Source: Desulfuromonadales bacterium (GTDB taxonomy: Bacteria; Desulfobacterota; Desulfuromonadia; Geobacterales; Pseudopelobacteraceae). Taken from it: a stretch of DNA of 30,023 nucleotides. The stretch lies in assembly GCA_015688915.1 (NCBI GenBank), contig JAATGX010000004.1:1-30023 (forward strand). Direction: 5' to 3'. The notes under the pieces were generated by a model. That model saw nothing but the letters and a program-made list of their open reading frames with translations. It did no database searches and was not told where the DNA came from. Positions 22,801-30,023 of this stretch are shown piece after piece. The translations under genes were made by a program, and so were the position numbers. Positions within the stretch are counted from its first letter, which is position 1, and each line of letters begins with the position of its first letter.

Positions 22801-23946
22801 ATGACCGAAAAAACACCACTCAACGTGATCATCGCTGACCGCATGGCCCGCCAGGGGCGGCTTACCTTTGCCGCCTTCATGGAGGCCTGCCTGTACGAGC
22901 CGGGACTGGGGTACTACACCTCGGCCGGCCGCAAGGTGGGCGCCGAGGGGGATTTCTATACCAGCATCTCGGTGCATGCCGCCTTCGGCCGGGTCATCGC
23001 CCGGGAGATCGCCCAGATGTGGCGCTGCATGGACTCTCCCGCGGATTTCACCCTGGTGGAGTGCGGCGCCGGCAACGGCCGACTGGCGTGCGACATCATG
23101 GATTACCTGAAGGAACGGGAAGCGGCGCTCTATGCGGGGCTGGCCCTGGTTCTGGTGGAGCGGGAACCCTCCCTGGAGGAGGCTCAGACCGCAATGCTGG
23201 CCGGCCACAACGGGCGGGTGCGCTGGCTTTCCCCGGAGGCGTTCGGCGCGGGTGATTTCCGTTTTCGCGGCTGCCTCTATTCCAACGAACTGATCGACGC
23301 CCTGCCGGTGCACCGGGTGGTGCAATCGGAAAGCGGCCTGGAAGAGATCTACGTCACGCTCGGGGATGGTGAGCTGGCCGAGGTGACCGGGCCGCTCTCC
23401 ACCCCGGCCATCGCGGAACATCTCCGGCGTCTCGGCATTGAACTCCATCCCGGCCAGCAGGCCGAGGTCAACCTGGCCGGTCCTGAATGGCTGGCAAGCG
23501 CCTCCCGCGCCCTTGAGAGCGGCTTCATCCTGACCATCGACTACGGTTTTCCCGCTACGGAATTGTACGCCCCGCACCGCAGCCGGGGAACGCTGCTCTG
23601 CTACCACCGCCACCAGGTGGAGGAGAACCCCTATGTCCGCCTGGGACAACAGGACATCACCGCCCACGTGGACTTCACCAGCCTGATGCGGCGCGGCGAG
23701 GAGCTGGGGCTGCAACCGGTCTGGTTCGGGGAACAGTACCGGTTTCTCCTTGCCGCCGGAATCATCGAGGAGATCGAGGAGATCGAGCGCTCCGATGTGT
23801 CCGGGGAAGAGAAGCTGCGGCTGCGCCTGACCCTCAAGAAGCTGATCGTGCCGGACGGAGGCATGGGCGACACCTTCCGGGTGCTGATCCAGTCCAGGGG
23901 CGTGGCCGCCCCTCGCCTGCTCTGCCAGCGCGGGATCGCAGGATAG
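22801..23946 (+). CDS. MidA/NDUFAF7-family SAM-dependent methyltransferase
   Basis: A 381-residue protein of the MidA (Methyltransf_28) family, whose human member NDUFAF7 methylates an arginine of complex I subunit NDUFS2. The N-terminal FMEACLYEPGLGYYT and GAEGDFYTS are family hallmarks, and the SAM motif is LVECGAGNGRLA (85-96). The conserved SNELIDALPVHRV and ITAHVDFTSL follow. I start at ATG 22801; an in-frame TTG at 22714 would add 29 residues but overlaps a -35 element, and neither has a clear ribosome site. The HAD gene starts right after its stop. In bacteria the substrate is not established. Confidence 0.9.
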   Translation: MTEKTPLNVIIADRMARQGRLTFAAFMEACLYEPGLGYYTSAGRKVGAEGDFYTSISVHAAFGRVIAREIAQMWRCMDSPADFTLVECGAGNGRLACDIMDYLKEREAALYAGLALVLVEREPSLEEAQTAMLAGHNGRVRWLSPEAFGAGDFRFRGCLYSNELIDALPVHRVVQSESGLEEIYVTLGDGELAEVTGPLSTPAIAEHLRRLGIELHPGQQAEVNLAGPEWLASASRALESGFILTIDYGFPATELYAPHRSRGTLLCYHRHQVEENPYVRLGQQDITAHVDFTSLMRRGEELGLQPVWFGEQYRFLLAAGIIEEIEEIERSDVSGEEKLRLRLTLKKLIVPDGGMGDTFRVLIQSRGVAAPRLLCQRGIAG

Positions 23947-24582
23947 ATGCCGTCATCCTCTTCTCCCGGCATCCGGGCCATTGTCTTCGACCTGGACGGC
24001 ACCCTCTATGTCGCGCCCGAATTTGCCCTTACCATCCAGGACCAGGCCGCCGTCTACATGGGCCGCACCCGAGGCATCAGCGTGGCCGAGGCGCGCCGGC
24101 TGATGGACGCCACGCGCAGCCGCCTGACCGAGGAGACCGGCACGGTCCAGACCCTCTCCACCGTCTGCGCCGAGCTGGGGGGAAGCGTACGCGACCTGCA
24201 CGCCTTTTTTGAAGAGCGGCTGCGCCCCGAGGCCCACCTGGTGCGGGACGAGCGGGTGATCGTCCTGCTTTCGCGCCTGCGGGAACGGTTCAGCCTGTAC
24301 ATCTACACCAACAACAACCGCGCCCTGACGATGCGCATCCTGGACCACCTGGGGCTGGACGGCCTGTTCGAAAGGATCTTCGCCATCGACGATGCCTGGC
24401 ACGCCAAGCCGGACGAGGGGATGCTGGAGCAGGTGCTGGCGGCCACCGGGCGGGCGCCGGCCGAGGTGCTGTTCGTGGGCGACCGCTACGATGTCGACCT
24501 GCGCCTGCCGGAGCAGAAGGGGTGCCCGGTCTTTCTCAGCCAGAATGTGGAGCAGTTGCTGCGGCTGGAGAACGTGTTGTGA
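23947..24582 (+). CDS. HAD-superfamily phosphatase
   Basis: A 211-residue HAD hydrolase. Motif I DLDGTL (D15 nucleophile, D17), motif II IYTNNN (T121), motif III Lys154 in AKPDEG and motif IV FVGDRYDVD (D179, D182) are all present, so it should be catalytic. The helical cap between motifs I and II is of the C1 phosphoglycolate-phosphatase/beta-phosphoglucomutase type. The substrate cannot be told from sequence; family members handle nucleotide, sugar or glycolate phosphates. The ATG directly follows the methyltransferase stop, with zero gap, so the two are coupled. Confidence 0.9.
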   Translation: MPSSSSPGIRAIVFDLDGTLYVAPEFALTIQDQAAVYMGRTRGISVAEARRLMDATRSRLTEETGTVQTLSTVCAELGGSVRDLHAFFEERLRPEAHLVRDERVIVLLSRLRERFSLYIYTNNNRALTMRILDHLGLDGLFERIFAIDDAWHAKPDEGMLEQVLAATGRAPAEVLFVGDRYDVDLRLPEQKGCPVFLSQNVEQLLRLENVL

Positions 24583-24651
24583 TGAACCATCCTTTCCCTG
24601 TGAAGGGGAGGGGATGTCGGGAACATTTAGCGCCATAAAGGAGATTAGAGG

Positions 24652-25107
24652 ATGAGTCAAAACAAGGAGATGCTCGACGCCATCATGCGGGCAATCGAGT
24701 TGGAGAAGGAAACCTTCGATTTTTACATCAAGGCCGGGCACAAGACCTTCAACCCGGCAGGCAAGCGCATCTTCACGTGGCTGGCCAAGACCGAGGAGGG
24801 GCACTACCTCAAGCTGAACGAACTATATACCTCGTTGCACGAAAGCGGGCGCTGGGTCTTTTACGGCGGCAGCACCTTCGACCTGGCGCCGGCCGGTGAC
24901 AACGAACACCAGGTGACCCTGGACACGGACGATGTCGAGGCCCTCAAGATCGCGCTGGATATCGAGAAGCGCGGCATGGCCTATTACGAGGAGCTGATCG
25001 CCAGGACAACCGATGCAGACGGCAGGGCGATGCTGGAGACGCTCCGCACCGAGGAGGTCGAGCACTTGCGGGTGATCGTGGAAAAACTGAAGGAGCTGGA
25101 AGCCTGA
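24652..25107 (+). CDS. Ferritin-like/rubrerythrin-type diiron protein
   Basis: A 151-residue four-helix bundle. Paired metal-ligand helices are visible: ELEKETFDFY (16-25), TEEGHYLKL (47-55), DIEKRGMAYYEEL (103-115) and EEVEHLRVI (134-142), giving the E, ExxH, E, ExxH pattern of a rubrerythrin-like diiron site. There is no C-terminal rubredoxin domain, so it is a minimal ferritin-like protein. Such proteins in anaerobes reduce peroxide or store iron. AAGGAG precedes the ATG. It follows the HAD gene by 69 bases, and its stop codon abuts the convergent rluD stop with no intergenic base. Confidence 0.88.
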   Translation: MSQNKEMLDAIMRAIELEKETFDFYIKAGHKTFNPAGKRIFTWLAKTEEGHYLKLNELYTSLHESGRWVFYGGSTFDLAPAGDNEHQVTLDTDDVEALKIALDIEKRGMAYYEELIARTTDADGRAMLETLRTEEVEHLRVIVEKLKELEA

Positions 25108-25113
25108 TCAGGC
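25102..25113. repeat. Palindrome formed by two abutting convergent stop codons
   Basis: GCCTGATCAGGC is a perfect 12-base palindrome. Its centre TGATCA contains the TGA of the ferritin-like gene (25105-25107) and, on the other strand, the TGA of rluD (25108-25110). No terminator fits between the genes, so their transcripts must overlap. Confidence 0.85.
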
Positions 25114-26064
25114 GACACTATTCCGCAGGTACGCCACCAGCGCCGCCATGTCCTCCGGCATCTCGACGGTGAACTCCAGGTACTCGCCGGTGGCTGGATG
25201 GATGAAACCAAGGGTGTGGGCGTGGAGCGCCTGCCTGCCGAGGGCGGCGATCATTTTGCGCAGGTGCGGGTCCTTGAGGTTGTTGAACCGGCCGCCGTCC
25301 GGATAGAGCCGGTCCCCCAGCAGGGGAAAACCGGCCTCGGAGAGATGCACGCGGATCTGGTGGGTGCGGCCGGTCTCCAGGCGCAGTTCCACCAGGGTTA
25401 TCCTGTTGTAGCGCTCCTTTACCCGCCAGCGGGTCACCGCATGCTTCCCGCTTTTCGCCTTGCCGGACTGGCGCAGCCGCTCGGTAGGGTGCCTGCCGAT
25501 GATCCCTTCGATCTTTCCCGAATCTTCCGCAGGACTCCCATAGACCAGGGCCTGGTAGATCCGTTTGATGGAATGCACGCTGAACTGGGCCGAGAGCGCC
25601 TGGTGGGCATGGTCGTTCTTGGCCGCCACCAGCACCCCCGAGGTATCCTTGTCCAGGCGGTGCACGATGCCGGGGCGCACCTCTCCGCCGATGCCCGACA
25701 GGTCGGTGCAGTGGGCCAGGAGAGCGTTCACCAGGGTGCCCGTACTGTTGCCGGCTCCGGGATGCACCACCATGCCGGCCGGTTTGTTAATGACGATCAG
25801 GTCGTGGTCCTCGTACAGCACCTCCAGGGCGATCTCCTCCGCTTGCGGTTCGGCGGCCTGGGGCGCCGGTATGGTCACCTCGATATGTTCCCCACCCTTC
25901 AGTTTCAGCGAGGCCTTGGCCGTCTGTCCGTCGACCAGCACGTTGCCGTTCTCGATCAGGCGTTGCACGGCGGCGCGGGTTTCTCCCGCCAGCTCCCGGG
26001 AGATGAACAGGTCGAGCCGCATCGGCTCGGCGTCAAGCGGGCAGGTAATGGTGGTATGGGTCAT
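25108..26064 (-). CDS. rluD: RluD-type 23S rRNA pseudouridine synthase
   Basis: A 318-residue RluA-family enzyme. An N-terminal S4 RNA-binding domain (about 14-65, RLDLFISRELAGETRAAVQRL) precedes the catalytic domain with HRLDKDTSGV, catalytic Asp138 (E. coli RluD D139), and the motif RTHQIRVHLS. It isomerises uridines in helix 69 of 23S rRNA by analogy with E. coli RluD; RluA/RluC specificity cannot be excluded. The ATG at 26064 is preferred over an upstream in-frame TTG at 26088, because AAGGA is correctly placed and the TTG lies near the terminator of the upstream gene. Confidence 0.92.
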   Translation of the reverse strand: MTHTTITCPLDAEPMRLDLFISRELAGETRAAVQRLIENGNVLVDGQTAKASLKLKGGEHIEVTIPAPQAAEPQAEEIALEVLYEDHDLIVINKPAGMVVHPGAGNSTGTLVNALLAHCTDLSGIGGEVRPGIVHRLDKDTSGVLVAAKNDHAHQALSAQFSVHSIKRIYQALVYGSPAEDSGKIEGIIGRHPTERLRQSGKAKSGKHAVTRWRVKERYNRITLVELRLETGRTHQIRVHLSEAGFPLLGDRLYPDGGRFNNLKDPHLRKMIAALGRQALHAHTLGFIHPATGEYLEFTVEMPEDMAALVAYLRNSVA

Positions 26065-26086
26065 GGCGTGCGTTTCCTTAGGGTGC

Positions 26087-26119
26087 AAAACAAAGGCGCA
26101 CCTCTTGCGAGTGCGCCTT
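26087..26119 (-). terminator. Intrinsic terminator of the 87-residue gene
   Basis: Minus strand: AAGGCGCAC, 9-base loop, GTGCGCCTT, then TGTTTT. It lies between the stop at 26146 and the rluD start at 26064. Confidence 0.85.
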
Positions 26120-26145
26120 GAGGGAATCAGGCGATAGTGACGCGG

Positions 26146-26409
26146 TTACCAGATGGCTGACTCGATCGTGCCGGCGCGCTTGATGAGCACGTCCACCACG
26201 GCGATGTCGTAGATAGCCTGGGGGCCGATCCCGGCGGCCACCCGCGAAAGGAAATGCTGGCGCCCCTCCTCCAGTTCGTCCTGAAGCAGGTCGAAGATGT
26301 TGTCGTTCCTGATGCCGCTTTCCACCTTCTCCCGGTTGTAGATGGCAACATCGGAGATGATGGCCCTGGCCAGTCGCCGTGCCTGGTCCGGATTGTCTAT
26401 CATGGCCAT
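26146..26409 (-). CDS. Conserved-looking 87-residue protein of unknown function
   Basis: I do not recognise this family. The protein is soluble, with no signal peptide, mostly helical and rich in acidic residues. It begins MAMIDNPDQARRLARAIISDVAIYN and contains DLLQDELEEGRQHFLSRV. GAGGGG is seven bases before the ATG, and a dedicated terminator follows at 26087-26119, which argues that it is real. It is 21 bases downstream of the HtrA stop on the same strand, so it could be the last gene of an htrA operon. Helical composition suggests a protein-binding or regulatory role, but that is speculation. Confidence 0.7.
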   Translation of the reverse strand: MAMIDNPDQARRLARAIISDVAIYNREKVESGIRNDNIFDLLQDELEEGRQHFLSRVAAGIGPQAIYDIAVVDVLIKRAGTIESAIW

Positions 26410-26430
26410 GGTACGTCCCCTCGAACCGTT

Positions 26431-27870
26431 CTACCTGAGCCGCAGGGCAAAATAGATGCTGGCATCGCCGCGCCGCACCAGGAGGGTCACGTTGCTGCCG
26501 CGGACCGCCTGCTGCATGATACGCTGATATTCGGTGCTGTTGGAGATTTTCTTGCGGTTGACGGATAGGATCACGTCGCCGTGTCGGATGCCCGCATCCG
26601 CGGCTGCGCTGCCCCGCGCCACATCCACGACCATCACGCCGCTTCCCTGTTCCACATCGTCGGTTACCAGTCCCAGGGGATCGGCCTGGCCCTGCTGCTG
26701 GTCGTCGTCACCCGGTTCGGGACGTGCTTTGGGGGCATTTTCCGCATTGGCCAGGGTCATGGTAAGATCGACGTTTTTGCCGTCCCGGAATACCGTCACC
26801 CGGACCGGTTTGCCGATGCCGGACTCGGCCACCAGGCGCTGCAAGTGCGAGGGGTCCTTGACCTCGCTGCCGTTGAAGGCGGTGATCACGTCACCCTGGC
26901 GCATGCCGGCCTTCTCGGCCGGGCCACCCTTCAGGATGTTGTTGACCAGGGCGCCCGTTGCCTGGCGCAGCCCGAAAGACCTGGCCAACTCCTCGGTGAC
27001 CGGCTGGATCGTCACTCCCATCCAGCCGCGGCTGACGCTCCCTTTCTGGATCAGTTGGGTGAAGATCGGTTTGGCCATGTTCACCGGGATGGCGAAGCCG
27101 ATCCCCTGCCCGGCGGCCACGATGGCGGTGTTGATGCCCACCACCTCGCCGTAGACGTTCAGCAGGGGGCCACCCGAGTTGCCGGGATTGATGGAGGCGT
27201 CGGTCTGGATGAAGTTTTCGTAGGTTTCGATACCCATATTGGACCGGCCGGTGGCCGAGATGACACCCACGGTCATGGTCCGGTCCAGGCCGAAGGGGTT
27301 GCCGATGGCAATGGCCCACTGGCCCACGTCGAGCTTGTCCGAATCTCCCAGTACCGCCGTGGGAAGGTCGGAGGCGTGGATCTTGATCACGGCGATGTCG
27401 GTCTTCTGATCATGGCCGACTATTCTGGCGTCGTAGACCTTGTCGTTGGAGAGCTTGACCTGGATGGTCTCGGCGTCGCGCACCACGTGGTCGTTGGTGA
27501 CGATGTAGCCGTCATTGCTGATGATGAAGCCGGAACCGAGGCTCTTGTCCCGCCGGTACTGGGGGGCGCCGAAAAAGTCCTCGAAAAGGGGATTCGCCTC
27601 GAAGAGCGGCTGGACGATCTTTTTCCTGCTGACGGTGGAGATATTGACCACGCAGGGAGTGACCTTCCTGGCCACCGTGCTGAAGGCCTTCTGGCTGGCA
27701 AGGATATCGCCGGGAACATCACCGACCGGCGCTTCCGCCTCGCCCCCCTTGCGTTTCGATTCGAGGAACAGGGGTGAATCGCTCTTGCCGCTGCACCCGG
27801 TGAGCCCGGAGAGGGCCAGGGAGCAGATGACGGCGAACAACAGTGAATGGAGGGAGGCTCTCATGTTCAT
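26431..27870 (-). CDS. HtrA/Deg-family serine endopeptidase with two PDZ domains, lipoprotein
   Basis: A 479-residue periplasmic quality-control protease. The N-terminus is a lipoprotein signal with lipobox LTGC (Cys26); most DegP homologues are soluble, so membrane anchoring is notable. The trypsin-like triad is His128 (TNDHVV), Asp158 (KTDIAV) and Ser232 (NPGNSGGPL). PDZ1 spans about 262-355 and PDZ2 about 385-475, separated by a Gln/Asp-rich linker (DDDQQQGQ). The ATG at 27870 is chosen since it places the lipobox correctly; an upstream in-frame TTG at 27951 falls inside the -35 of the promoter. The 87-residue gene follows. Confidence 0.93.
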   Translation of the reverse strand: MNMRASLHSLLFAVICSLALSGLTGCSGKSDSPLFLESKRKGGEAEAPVGDVPGDILASQKAFSTVARKVTPCVVNISTVSRKKIVQPLFEANPLFEDFFGAPQYRRDKSLGSGFIISNDGYIVTNDHVVRDAETIQVKLSNDKVYDARIVGHDQKTDIAVIKIHASDLPTAVLGDSDKLDVGQWAIAIGNPFGLDRTMTVGVISATGRSNMGIETYENFIQTDASINPGNSGGPLLNVYGEVVGINTAIVAAGQGIGFAIPVNMAKPIFTQLIQKGSVSRGWMGVTIQPVTEELARSFGLRQATGALVNNILKGGPAEKAGMRQGDVITAFNGSEVKDPSHLQRLVAESGIGKPVRVTVFRDGKNVDLTMTLANAENAPKARPEPGDDDQQQGQADPLGLVTDDVEQGSGVMVVDVARGSAAADAGIRHGDVILSVNRKKISNSTEYQRIMQQAVRGSNVTLLVRRGDASIYFALRLR

Positions 27871-27922
27871 ATGGCTTTCCGTGTACTCGCTGTAAGGATG
27901 AAATTCCGAATCGGTGTCATTA

Positions 27923-27951
27923 AATATAAGCCATGAATAACTGGAATTCAA
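27923..27951 (-). promoter_or_regulatory. Sigma-70 promoter of the htrA gene
   Basis: Minus-strand TTGAAT (27951-27946) and TATATT (27928-27923) with a 17-base spacer, about 50 bases upstream of the start codon. No sigma-E type element was recognised. Confidence 0.6.
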
Positions 27952-28064
27952 GTCTCGTCCCGTTTTCGCCTCTGGGATAAAGTCGACTTATGTTTTATCT
28001 GTTATACTATTGTTATTGAAAATTGGATGTTGATTGTGTAAAAAGAAATTCATAAATACGAAAC

Positions 28065-28080
28065 ACGGGTGACTTCCCGT
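28065..28080. promoter_or_regulatory. Inverted repeat just upstream of the XRE-cupin gene
   Basis: ACGGG (28065-28069) and CCCGT (28076-28080) flank TGACTT, directly before the GGGAGG ribosome site. It may be an autoregulatory operator, or a small 5' hairpin affecting translation. A TATACT -10-like element lies at 28003-28008, with no good -35. Confidence 0.35.
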
Positions 28081-28092
28081 TGGGAGGAATAG

Positions 28093-28692
28093 ATGACCGA
28101 TATCAAGACACAGATCAAGGAATTTCGCATTGGAGAGAAGATTCGAACGCTTCGCCAACAAAAACGATTGACCCTTCAGAATCTTTCCGAGTTGACGACC
28201 CTGTCCAAGCCGCTCCTGTCGCAGATAGAGAACGAGCAGGTCATCCCGCCCCTGGCCACGCTGCTCAAGATTTCCAAGGGGCTCAAGATCGGCATCCATT
28301 TCTTTTTCGAAGACGAGGGCAACAGCCAAAAATACGTCTTGACGCGGCGCGACGACCTTCAGTCGCAGGAAACGGTGCCACGTCCGGTCAACGACGGTTT
28401 CCGCCCCTATGCCTACCATCCCCTGGCCCAGGGGCTGCGCCAAAAGCACATGGAGCCGTTCCTGATGGAGTTCGTCAAGCAGGATTGGGACGACAAGCTG
28501 TTCTACCGGCACGCGGGTGACGAGGAGTTCTTCTACGTCACCGAGGGCGAGCTGGATTTTCACTATAACGACGAGGTCATCAACCTCAAGGCCGGCGACA
28601 GCATCTATTATGACTCCAGCCAGCCCCACGGCTGGGTCGCGGCCGGAGGCGCCAAGGCCAAGGCCTTGGCGGTGCTGTACACGAAGGATTGA
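28093..28692 (+). CDS. XRE-family transcriptional regulator with C-terminal cupin
   Basis: A 199-residue regulator with an N-terminal HTH (about 14-70: IRTLRQQKRLTLQNLSELT, followed by SKPLLSQIEN) and a C-terminal cupin_2 domain (about 118-197: HAGDEEFFYVTEGELDFHYN, LKAGDSIYYDSSQPHGW). The cupin keeps the H, E and C-terminal H of a metal or ligand site. This architecture regulates metabolism of amino acids, polyamines or other small molecules, often through ligand-sensing autoregulation. GGGAGGA precedes the ATG. It is divergent from htrA. Downstream genes are the DUF2844/DUF3443 pair, 127 bases away; the effector is unknown. Confidence 0.92.
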   Translation: MTDIKTQIKEFRIGEKIRTLRQQKRLTLQNLSELTTLSKPLLSQIENEQVIPPLATLLKISKGLKIGIHFFFEDEGNSQKYVLTRRDDLQSQETVPRPVNDGFRPYAYHPLAQGLRQKHMEPFLMEFVKQDWDDKLFYRHAGDEEFFYVTEGELDFHYNDEVINLKAGDSIYYDSSQPHGWVAAGGAKAKALAVLYTKD

Positions 28693-28819
28693 TTCCATGA
28701 ACGACAGCGTGCGAACCGCAAAGATGCCGGGAATGCAAGGAATAAAGTAAGGACTGTGATATCATCTTTTTGAACGTCCCGGCTGTATGCCACATCAACG
28801 AAGAGGAGGTTGTCCCGGC

Positions 28820-29281
28820 ATGAAAAGCAAACGCGGCATGGTATGTGGCATGGCAGTTGTTGCGGTTCTCATGGCGCAATGCGCCTATGCAGCCCTGGGC
28901 GGGAACGCGGATACGGTCACCGCGGATCGCAAGGCGCTTTCGGGCGTGCATCGCGCCACAACGCCACGAAACGGGTATACGGTGGAGGAGATCACGGTCG
29001 ATTCAACGGCTGTCCGGGAATACGTGTCATCCGCCGGGATCGTGTTCGCCATCGTCTGGAACGGGTATGTCCACCCCGACCTCACGCAACTCCTCGGCTC
29101 CTATTCAGGCGAATACGCGGCCGCCCGGAAGAATGCCCCGCGGACGCCTGGACGCAGGAGCCAACGGCTTGCAACGGATAACGTGGTCGTGGAGACGTGG
29201 GGCCATATGCGGAACTTGCAGGGACGGGCCTATGCGCCGGCGCTGGTCCCCAGTGGGGTGAGCATCGATGAAATCAAATAG
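28820..29281 (+). CDS. DUF2844 secreted protein
   Basis: A 153-residue protein with a signal peptide ending CAYA before ALGG. The mature sequence carries the DUF2844 signature: LGG at the start, YTVEEITVDSTAVREYVSSAG, then VFAIVWNGYVHPDLTQLLGSY. I start at ATG 28820, where GAGGAGG lies upstream. DUF2844 proteins are usually encoded next to a DUF3443 protein, exactly as here: the next gene begins 14 bases before this stop. The shared pattern suggests a periplasmic partner or processing factor for the DUF3443 protein, but its biochemical role is unknown. Confidence 0.87.
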   Translation: MKSKRGMVCGMAVVAVLMAQCAYAALGGNADTVTADRKALSGVHRATTPRNGYTVEEITVDSTAVREYVSSAGIVFAIVWNGYVHPDLTQLLGSYSGEYAAARKNAPRTPGRRSQRLATDNVVVETWGHMRNLQGRAYAPALVPSGVSIDEIK

Positions 29282-30023
29282 ATCCTTCATTCCGGTACTG
29301 ATGCTTGTTGCGCTCATGGCGGGTTGTGGTGGCGGTGGCGGCAGTGCGCCGCCCAGGATATTGGTTTCCATCGCGGTTTCGCCGGCCAACCCGAACATGG
29401 TAGCGGGGACGTCCCGGCAGTTCACCGCCACCGGGACGTTTTCCGACACTTCGACCCAGGATCTGACATCGTCGGTGACCTGGAGCTCGTCGGCCACCGC
29501 CGTAGCCACCGTCAGCAACGCTGCGGGCTCCAACGGAATGGTCACGGCCGTTGCCGACGGCGCGGCCACGATCACGGCCGCCTCGGGAAGTATCTCGGGC
29601 TCGGCCAGCCTGACGGTGGCAGCCAACGTGCTTGCCATCACGGTAAATGGTGCGCTCTGCTCCAGTGGTTCGTACCACAATAAACCGTGCGTGAGCGTGA
29701 CGGTCTGCACCCCCGGCACCTCGACCTGCCAGACGGTCAACGATATCCTGCTGGATACCGGGAGCTACGGGCTGCGCATCTTCAAGCAGGCCCTGAGTAT
29801 TGCCCTGCCGCCAGTGACGGTCGCATCCGGATCCCTGGCCCAGTGCGCCCAGTTCGGAGACGGTTCCTCCCAGTGGGGCCCCGTCCAGATGGCGAGTGTC
29901 ATTCTGGGGGGCGAGCCTGCGGTTCAGGTTCCGATACAGGTTGTGGACGCCACCTTCAGAACCCGTCCCACCGCATGCCGGAATGCGGAGACAAGCCCTT
30001 CGGACGCCGGGTTCAACGGCATC
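29268..30023 (+). CDS. DUF3443-type lipoprotein with Ig-like domain and DTGS motif, C-terminus outside window
   Basis: 252 residues are visible. Residues 1-20 form a lipoprotein signal with lipobox MAGC (Cys20), followed by Gly-rich residues. A Big_2-like Ig domain spans about 33-117 (typical ISVSPAN...TWSSS..AVATV...G.VTAVADGAATITAASG). The DUF3443 region starts near 122 with several Cys (131, 141, 147, 154), and contains DILLDTGSYGLRIF, whose D163-T164-G165-S166 resembles the active site of pepsin/retropepsin-like aspartyl proteases. A later GEPAVQVPIQVVD segment also fits that fold. The start overlaps the DUF2844 stop by 14 bases. Inference: a surface-anchored protein with a protease-like fold; activity unproven. 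Confidence 0.88.
   Translation, partial: MKSNRSFIPVLMLVALMAGCGGGGGSAPPRILVSIAVSPANPNMVAGTSRQFTATGTFSDTSTQDLTSSVTWSSSATAVATVSNAAGSNGMVTAVADGAATITAASGSISGSASLTVAANVLAITVNGALCSSGSYHNKPCVSVTVCTPGTSTCQTVNDILLDTGSYGLRIFKQALSIALPPVTVASGSLAQCAQFGDGSSQWGPVQMASVILGGEPAVQVPIQVVDATFRTRPTACRNAETSPSDAGFNGI

Noticed and set aside
26581..27777. 398-residue plus-strand open frame
   Set aside because: Antisense of the HtrA gene, with His/Asp/Gly-rich mirror composition.
1..30023. CRISPR arrays, insertion sequences, prophage or tRNA genes
   Set aside because: No regularly spaced repeats, transposase or integrase genes, terminal inverted repeats or tRNA-like cloverleaf were recognised; this reading was by eye only.

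Overview
The window looks like a chromosomal segment of a Geobacter-type bacterium (Desulfuromonadota/Geobacterales). This is inferred from gene content and a GC-rich codon style, not from a marker gene. Pointers are a sigma-54 promoter in front of a glnB-amtB operon, a TIGR04073-type exosortase-associated small protein, an archaeal-style family B DNA polymerase, a DUF2844/DUF3443 pair, an FmdB zinc ribbon, a cache-domain chemoreceptor and a membrane GGDEF protein. There are no rRNA, tRNA, CRISPR or insertion sequences that I can see. Most of the window is ordinary core chromosome; the only classic accessory module is an mqsRA toxin-antitoxin pair.

Layout. 1-555 (minus): N-terminal part of an outer-membrane beta-barrel protein with a long, gene-free upstream region (556-1085). 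1086-3259 (plus): fmdB-like zinc ribbon, folD and galU, closed by a strong bidirectional terminator. 3347-8637 (minus): TIGR04073-type secreted protein, DNA polymerase II, 2-Cys peroxiredoxin, and a Rieske ferredoxin/cardiolipin synthase pair. 8819-12502 (plus): nitrogen operon with a sigma-54 promoter, an unclassified outer-membrane protein, a terminator-like hairpin, glnB, amtB, a second hairpin and a soluble NtrB-like kinase. 12678-20589 (minus): RlpA-like protein, NDUFA9-like atypical SDR, chemoreceptor, NamA-type ene-reductase, RecD, a GGDEF cyclase overlapping recD by 4 bases, and a YqaA-family membrane protein. 20674-25107 (plus): WYL regulator, mqsR-mqsA, MidA-type methyltransferase, HAD phosphatase and a ferritin-like diiron protein. 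25108-27870 (minus): RluD-type pseudouridine synthase, an 87-residue orphan, and a lipoprotein HtrA/Deg protease. 28093-30023 (plus): XRE-cupin regulator, DUF2844 protein, and the start of a DUF3443 lipoprotein carrying a DTGS aspartyl-protease-like motif.

How the genes work together. The clearest multi-gene unit is the nitrogen operon: sigma-54 control, an outer-membrane protein, the P-II sensor, the ammonium channel it gates, and a kinase. Two intrinsic-terminator-like hairpins inside this unit suggest graded or antiterminated expression. The envelope theme recurs in the barrel proteins, cardiolipin synthase, RlpA, HtrA and the DUF2844/DUF3443 pair. I see no clear-cut undescribed defence or mobile system. 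The most interesting leads are the internal hairpins of the nitrogen operon with its unclassified outer-membrane protein, the DTGS motif in the DUF3443 lipoprotein, the recD/diguanylate cyclase coupling, and the large AT-rich palindrome in front of mqsRA.
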